In this document: one piece after another, positions 6,058 through 8,575 of the stretch
Position numbering within the stretch: the first letter of the stretch is position 1
Layout of the letters: each line of letters opens with the position of its first letter
DNA from: Candidatus Jorgensenbacteria bacterium RIFCSPLOWO2_12_FULL_42_11
GTDB lineage: Bacteria > Patescibacteriota > Minisyncoccia > UBA6257 > MFKM01
Direction: 5' to 3'
NCBI GenBank assembly: GCA_001779575.1
Contig: MFKM01000008.1
Location: 1 to 8,575 of the forward strand
Length of the DNA: 8,575 nucleotides
The notes under the pieces: model-generated
Databases searched by the model: none
The model's input: the letters and a program-made list of their open reading frames with translations, nothing else
Told to the model about the DNA's origin: nothing
Translations under genes and position numbers: made by a program

Positions 6058-6921
6058 TTACACCCATTCTTCTTCCAGTATTTCGCCTTGCAAACCGACT
6101 ACCGCGTACTTAAGCGGCGCTTTTCTTTTTGATTGAGCCAGCGCCTCTTTGGCTAATTCCAATAAACCCCGGCAACAAGGCACTTGCATAATCATTACGG
6201 TTAAAGTATTTATATTGGCATCTTCCAGCCAGGACTTAATTTTTGCCACGTATTCGTCTTGGCCTTCATCTAATTTCGGGCAAGCAATGGCAATGGATTT
6301 CCCTTTCAGATATTCCGAATGAAAACCGCCCAAAGCATAGGCAACGCAATCAGCCGTCAAAAGCGCATCGGCTTTCTGATAATAAGGAGCAATCGGATTA
6401 ATCAAGCGCAACTGAATCGGCCACTGCCTTAATTGCGAAACAATTTTTTCTATTCCAGCCTGATTATCGGCCGACCCAATTTCACGAAAATCCATTGTTT
6501 TTGATCCCGGACAATTTAAATGAACATGGCCGTCAACTTTCTCTGTTTCCTTAGTTCCAAATATTTTTTCGGCTTCAATAGCAACGCCTTTTTCGGCCAA
6601 GAAATTCATTGCCTGTTTTAAATAGTCATCTTGTTTATGTTCTTTCAAATGCTTAAGATGTTCAATAATCGTATTTTTGCCTTGCTTCACGATATTTTCC
6701 ATTACTTTGTTTTCATCGTATTTTTCGGCCTCTCTTTCTTCAATAGTTATCGCGCCTTGCGGGCAATGGCCAATACAAGCTCCCAAACCGTCGCAAAAAA
6801 GGTCGCTTAAAAGCCGCGCCTTTCCGTCAATTATTTTAAGCGCCCCTTCCGGACAATTTGGAATGCAATCGCCGCAACCGTCGCATTTGTCGTCATCAAT
6901 TTTTATAATCTGCCTTTTCAT
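6058..6921 (-). CDS. Ferredoxin-like iron-sulfur protein with a cysteine-rich C-terminal domain
   Basis: 287 residues, soluble. The N-terminus has a complete [4Fe-4S] motif, CDGCGDCIPNCP (C13, C16, C19, C23). The second motif, CDGLGACIGHCP (C43, C49, C53), has Leu46 where the second cysteine should be, so it may hold a three-iron cluster, a [4Fe-4S] cluster with another ligand, or none. A charged helical linker (about 60-130) follows. The remainder (about 130-287) has further cysteines in NCPGS (C137), ADCVAYA (C192), ACPKLD (C214) and VPCCRG (C249, C250). This build resembles a family of 4Fe-4S proteins in anaerobes, whose function I do not know; the CDGLGAC form of the second motif appears to be a family trait. 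A role in electron transfer or metal/cluster sensing is plausible, not shown. The gene is convergent with ftsX (10-nt gap) and divergent from typA. Confidence 0.82.
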   Translation of the reverse strand: MKRQIIKIDDDKCDGCGDCIPNCPEGALKIIDGKARLLSDLFCDGLGACIGHCPQGAITIEEREAEKYDENKVMENIVKQGKNTIIEHLKHLKEHKQDDYLKQAMNFLAEKGVAIEAEKIFGTKETEKVDGHVHLNCPGSKTMDFREIGSADNQAGIEKIVSQLRQWPIQLRLINPIAPYYQKADALLTADCVAYALGGFHSEYLKGKSIAIACPKLDEGQDEYVAKIKSWLEDANINTLTVMIMQVPCCRGLLELAKEALAQSKRKAPLKYAVVGLQGEILEEEWV

Positions 6922-6941
6922 AAATTACTTTTATTCCCAAC

Positions 6942-6947
6942 ATTATA
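6942..6947 (-). promoter_or_regulatory. -10 box for the iron-sulfur protein gene
   Basis: A perfect TATAAT on the minus strand ends 20 nt before the ATG, giving a predicted leader of about 14 nt. No convincing -35 is seen at 16-18 nt; the expected place is partly covered by the inverted repeat at 6960-6980, as might happen at a regulated promoter. A GGGA just downstream is a weak ribosome-binding candidate. Confidence 0.5.
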
Positions 6948-6959
6948 TTCTGATATTAG

Positions 6960-6980
6960 TGTGATTTGACGAAAATCGCA
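6960..6980. promoter_or_regulatory. Imperfect 21-bp inverted repeat between two divergent promoters
   Basis: The arms TGTGATTT (6960-6967) and AAATCGCA (6973-6980) are complementary at seven of eight positions, with a T/G at the remaining one, around a 5-bp centre GACGA. The repeat lies where the -35 of the iron-sulfur gene should be, and just upstream of the typA -35. It is a candidate operator for a dimeric regulator; no family is recognised. Confidence 0.35.
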
Positions 6981-6983
6981 AGA

Positions 6984-7012
6984 TTGCATTTTAACGCTAT
7001 TTCTTGTAGAAT
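6984..7012 (+). promoter_or_regulatory. Sigma-70-type promoter for typA
   Basis: TTGCAT (6984-6989) and TAGAAT (7007-7012) are separated by exactly 17 bp, each matching the consensus at four or five of six positions. The predicted start is about G7019, giving a leader of about 59 nt to the typA ATG at 7078. It is the best two-box promoter in the window. Confidence 0.6.
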
Positions 7013-7024
7013 ATTTCTGCTTAT

Positions 7025-7038
7025 GGGGGCAAGCCCTC
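7025..7038 (+). promoter_or_regulatory. Candidate antiterminator hairpin in the typA leader
   Basis: GGGGG (7025-7029) can pair with CCCTC (7034-7038), with one G-U pair, around loop CAAG. It uses the same CCCTC that forms the left arm of the terminator, so the two structures exclude each other. The pairing is visible in the sequence; regulation by it is inferred. Confidence 0.4.
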
Positions 7039-7053
7039 GCTTGAGGGTTTTTT
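7031..7053 (+). terminator. Intrinsic terminator inside the typA leader
   Basis: CCCTC (7034-7038) pairs with GAGGG (7043-7047) around loop GCTT, extended by G-U and two A-U pairs (7031-7033 with 7048-7050). It is followed by TTTTTT at 7048-7053 and more T-rich sequence to 7072. This is a textbook rho-independent terminator. No + strand gene ends nearby: ftsX stops about 980 nt upstream, with an opposite-strand gene between. It lies between the typA promoter and the typA start, so it probably acts as an attenuator. Confidence 0.65.
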
Positions 7054-7077
7054 ATTTTATCTTTTATTTTTTATATT

Positions 7078-8575
7078 ATGGAACTAAGAAATATCGCTAT
7101 CATCGCCCATGTTGACCATGGCAAAACCACGCTGGTAGACGCGCTCTTGAATCAATCGGAGGAATTTAAGGCCAAAACCGGCGCGCCCAAAGAGCTTATT
7201 ATGGACTCAAACGAACTTGAACGAGAGCGGGGTATTACGATTTTCTCAAAAAACGCTTCAATCAAATATCGCGATATCAAAATCAATATCGTTGACACGC
7301 CCGGCCACGCCGATTTCGGCGGCGAGGTGGAACGGATTATGCGCATGGTTGACGGAGTATTGCTGCTTGTTGACGCCAAAGAAGGGCCGATGCCTCAAAC
7401 AAAATTCGTTCTCCGCAAAGCGATTCAGGCCGGCCACAAAATAATTGTCGTGATTAATAAAATTGACAAGCCCAACGCCCGGCCGGAATGGGTGTTAAAC
7501 GCCACTTATGATTTATTTTTTGAACTCGGAGCAAGCGAAGCCCAGATTGAATTTCCGGTGATTTACGCTTCGGCTGTTTCCGGGAAAGCGGGTTTAAATT
7601 CCGATTTAAACGCAATGCGAAACATTGAACCGATTTTTCAAACAATCGTCAAATACATACCGGCGCCCGTCGTCAATGACGCGCAACCGCTCCAAATGCT
7701 GACGGTCAATTTGGCCTACGATAATTACAAAGGGAAAATCGCGATTGGCCGAATTTACGCCGGAGTTTTACGAAAAGGAATGGTCGTCAGCCATATTAAT
7801 CGGGCCGGCGAAATAAAACGGGCGGAATTAAGCGCGGTTATGCTTTTTGACGGCCTGAACCGCGTTGAGGCAAGGGAGGCCCATTCGGGAGATATCGCGG
7901 CGGTAGCGGGCATTTCCGATATTTCCATCGGGGAAACAATCGCGGATTTAAAAAATCCGGTTGCCCTGCCCATTATCCAGATCGACGAGCCGACGATTAA
8001 GATGACCTTTGCCGTCAACACTTCGCCTTTCAGGGGCAAAGAAGGACAGTATACCACCTCGCGAAACGTCAAAGAACGCCTGGAACGCGAGATTGAAACG
8101 GATGTCGCGCTCGCGGTCGCGCCAGCCGCGTCTTCCGATCACTGGATTGTGGCTGGCCGCGGCGAACTTCATCTCGCGATTTTAATAGAAAAAATGCGCC
8201 GGGAGGGGTTTGAGCTTGAAGTTTCAAAACCGGAAGTTATTTTTAAAGAAAAAGACGGCCGAAAAATGGAGCCCATGGAGCTTATTTCAATTGAAGTGCC
8301 CGAGAAATATTCCGGCACCGTGATTGAAATGATGGGCAAGCGTTCGGCCGTAATGAAAGATATGCGCGCGGATGCCGAAAACGTCTATATGGATTTTGTG
8401 GCGCCGACGCGCGGGCTCATCGGTTCCCGCGGCAGTTTTTTAACCAATACCAAAGGCACGGTGATTATCAACAGTATTTTTTTGGGCTATGAAGAATATA
8501 AAGGAGAAATCCTGGCCGAAACGCACGGTTCCATTGTTTCAACCGAAACGGGTGTTTCCAATAATTTCGGCTTGG
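7078..8575 (+). CDS. typA: TypA/BipA ribosome-associated GTPase (3' truncated by window edge)
   Basis: The first 499 residues of a translational GTPase normally about 600-615 long; the frame is open to the edge. The G domain has G1 AHVDHGKT (10-17), switch I ERERGITI (48-55), G3 DTPGH (73-77), G4 NKID (127-130) and G5 SA in YASAVSG (163-169). The TypA-specific stretches HADFGGEVERIM, DGPMPQT-like EGPMPQT and FPVIYASA are present. Beta-barrel and EF-G-like domains follow, with VNTSPFRGKEGQ, GRGELHLAILIEKMRREGFEL and PTRGLIGSR all typical of the family. The missing part is the C-terminal domain specific to TypA. TypA binds the 70S ribosome in the GTP state and aids ribosome assembly and stress or cold growth. 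The ATG at 7078 is preceded by a T-rich leader with no Shine-Dalgarno sequence. Its alanine codons favour GCG more than the upstream genes do. Confidence 0.96.
   Translation, partial: MELRNIAIIAHVDHGKTTLVDALLNQSEEFKAKTGAPKELIMDSNELERERGITIFSKNASIKYRDIKINIVDTPGHADFGGEVERIMRMVDGVLLLVDAKEGPMPQTKFVLRKAIQAGHKIIVVINKIDKPNARPEWVLNATYDLFFELGASEAQIEFPVIYASAVSGKAGLNSDLNAMRNIEPIFQTIVKYIPAPVVNDAQPLQMLTVNLAYDNYKGKIAIGRIYAGVLRKGMVVSHINRAGEIKRAELSAVMLFDGLNRVEAREAHSGDIAAVAGISDISIGETIADLKNPVALPIIQIDEPTIKMTFAVNTSPFRGKEGQYTTSRNVKERLEREIETDVALAVAPAASSDHWIVAGRGELHLAILIEKMRREGFELEVSKPEVIFKEKDGRKMEPMELISIEVPEKYSGTVIEMMGKRSAVMKDMRADAENVYMDFVAPTRGLIGSRGSFLTNTKGTVIINSIFLGYEEYKGEILAETHGSIVSTETGVSNNFGL

Noticed and set aside
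6677..6964. 95-codon open frame on the + strand
   Set aside because: It is antisense to the cysteine motifs of the iron-sulfur gene; its repeated GQ/PSQ pattern is the reverse complement of those motifs.
6960..6980. CRP- or FNR-type binding site in the dyad
   Set aside because: TGTGA and TCGCA are present but 11 bp apart instead of 6, and there is no TTGAT-N4-ATCAA. The regulator family is left open.
7152..8172. Several open frames of 63-105 codons on either strand within typA
   Set aside because: typA is a full-length match on the + strand; these are shadows of its codon pattern.
1..8575. UGA reassigned to glycine, as in some candidate phyla
   Set aside because: DUF4012 and prfB both end properly at TGA, an SPF-type RF2 is encoded, and no conserved motif contains an in-frame TGA.
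1..8575. CRISPR array, insertion sequence, toxin-antitoxin pair or prophage genes
   Set aside because: No regularly spaced repeats, transposase, integrase or terminal inverted repeats were seen. Every sizeable stretch is explained by housekeeping or envelope genes.

Overview
The window looks like chromosomal sequence from an ultra-small, host-associated or fermentative bacterium of the Patescibacteria (Candidate Phyla Radiation, most likely a Parcubacteria-type lineage). Reasons: small, tightly packed genes with 4- and 14-nt overlaps; a DUF4012 membrane protein beside a glycosyltransferase; a stand-alone SurA-N-like protein; few recognisable Shine-Dalgarno sequences; tRNAs without an encoded CCA; and AT-rich, TATAAT-bearing gaps only tens of bases long. 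The lineage is an inference from gene content and style, not from a marker phylogeny. TAA, TAG and TGA are all used as stops, so UGA is not reassigned as it is in Gracilibacteria/Absconditabacteria.

Layout. 1-136: C-terminal end of a family-4 glycosyltransferase. 167-3121: a three-gene envelope operon on the + strand: a large DUF4012 protein, a DivIC/FtsB-like septum protein and a membrane-anchored SurA-N-like protein. These are followed on the same strand by tRNA-Gly(CCC), whose first ten bases overlap the last gene, and tRNA-Thr(CGT). 3275-3655 (minus): a DgkA-type diacylglycerol/undecaprenol kinase, convergent with the tRNAs. 3703-6047: prfB-ftsE-ftsX, a conserved bacterial neighbourhood, with an RF2 that lacks the whole N-terminal domain 1. 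6058-6921 (minus): an iron-sulfur protein with two ferredoxin-like cluster motifs and a cysteine-containing C-terminal domain. 7078-end: typA/bipA, truncated by the window edge.

Most of the genes concern the cell envelope and division (glycosyltransferase, DUF4012, DivIC/FtsB-like, SurA-N-like, lipid kinase, FtsEX). The rest is translation (two tRNAs, RF2, TypA) and one redox protein.

Most notable points: (i) an RF2 that keeps the SPF codon-reading motif and the GGQ catalytic motif but has no domain 1, with no room or open frame upstream to encode it; (ii) a typA leader with a good sigma-70-type promoter followed by an intrinsic terminator and a competing hairpin upstream of the start codon, which looks like a transcription attenuator; (iii) a protein gene whose stop codon lies inside a tRNA gene, so RNase P processing would yield a stopless mRNA. 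No CRISPR array, insertion sequence, prophage or obvious defence system is visible.
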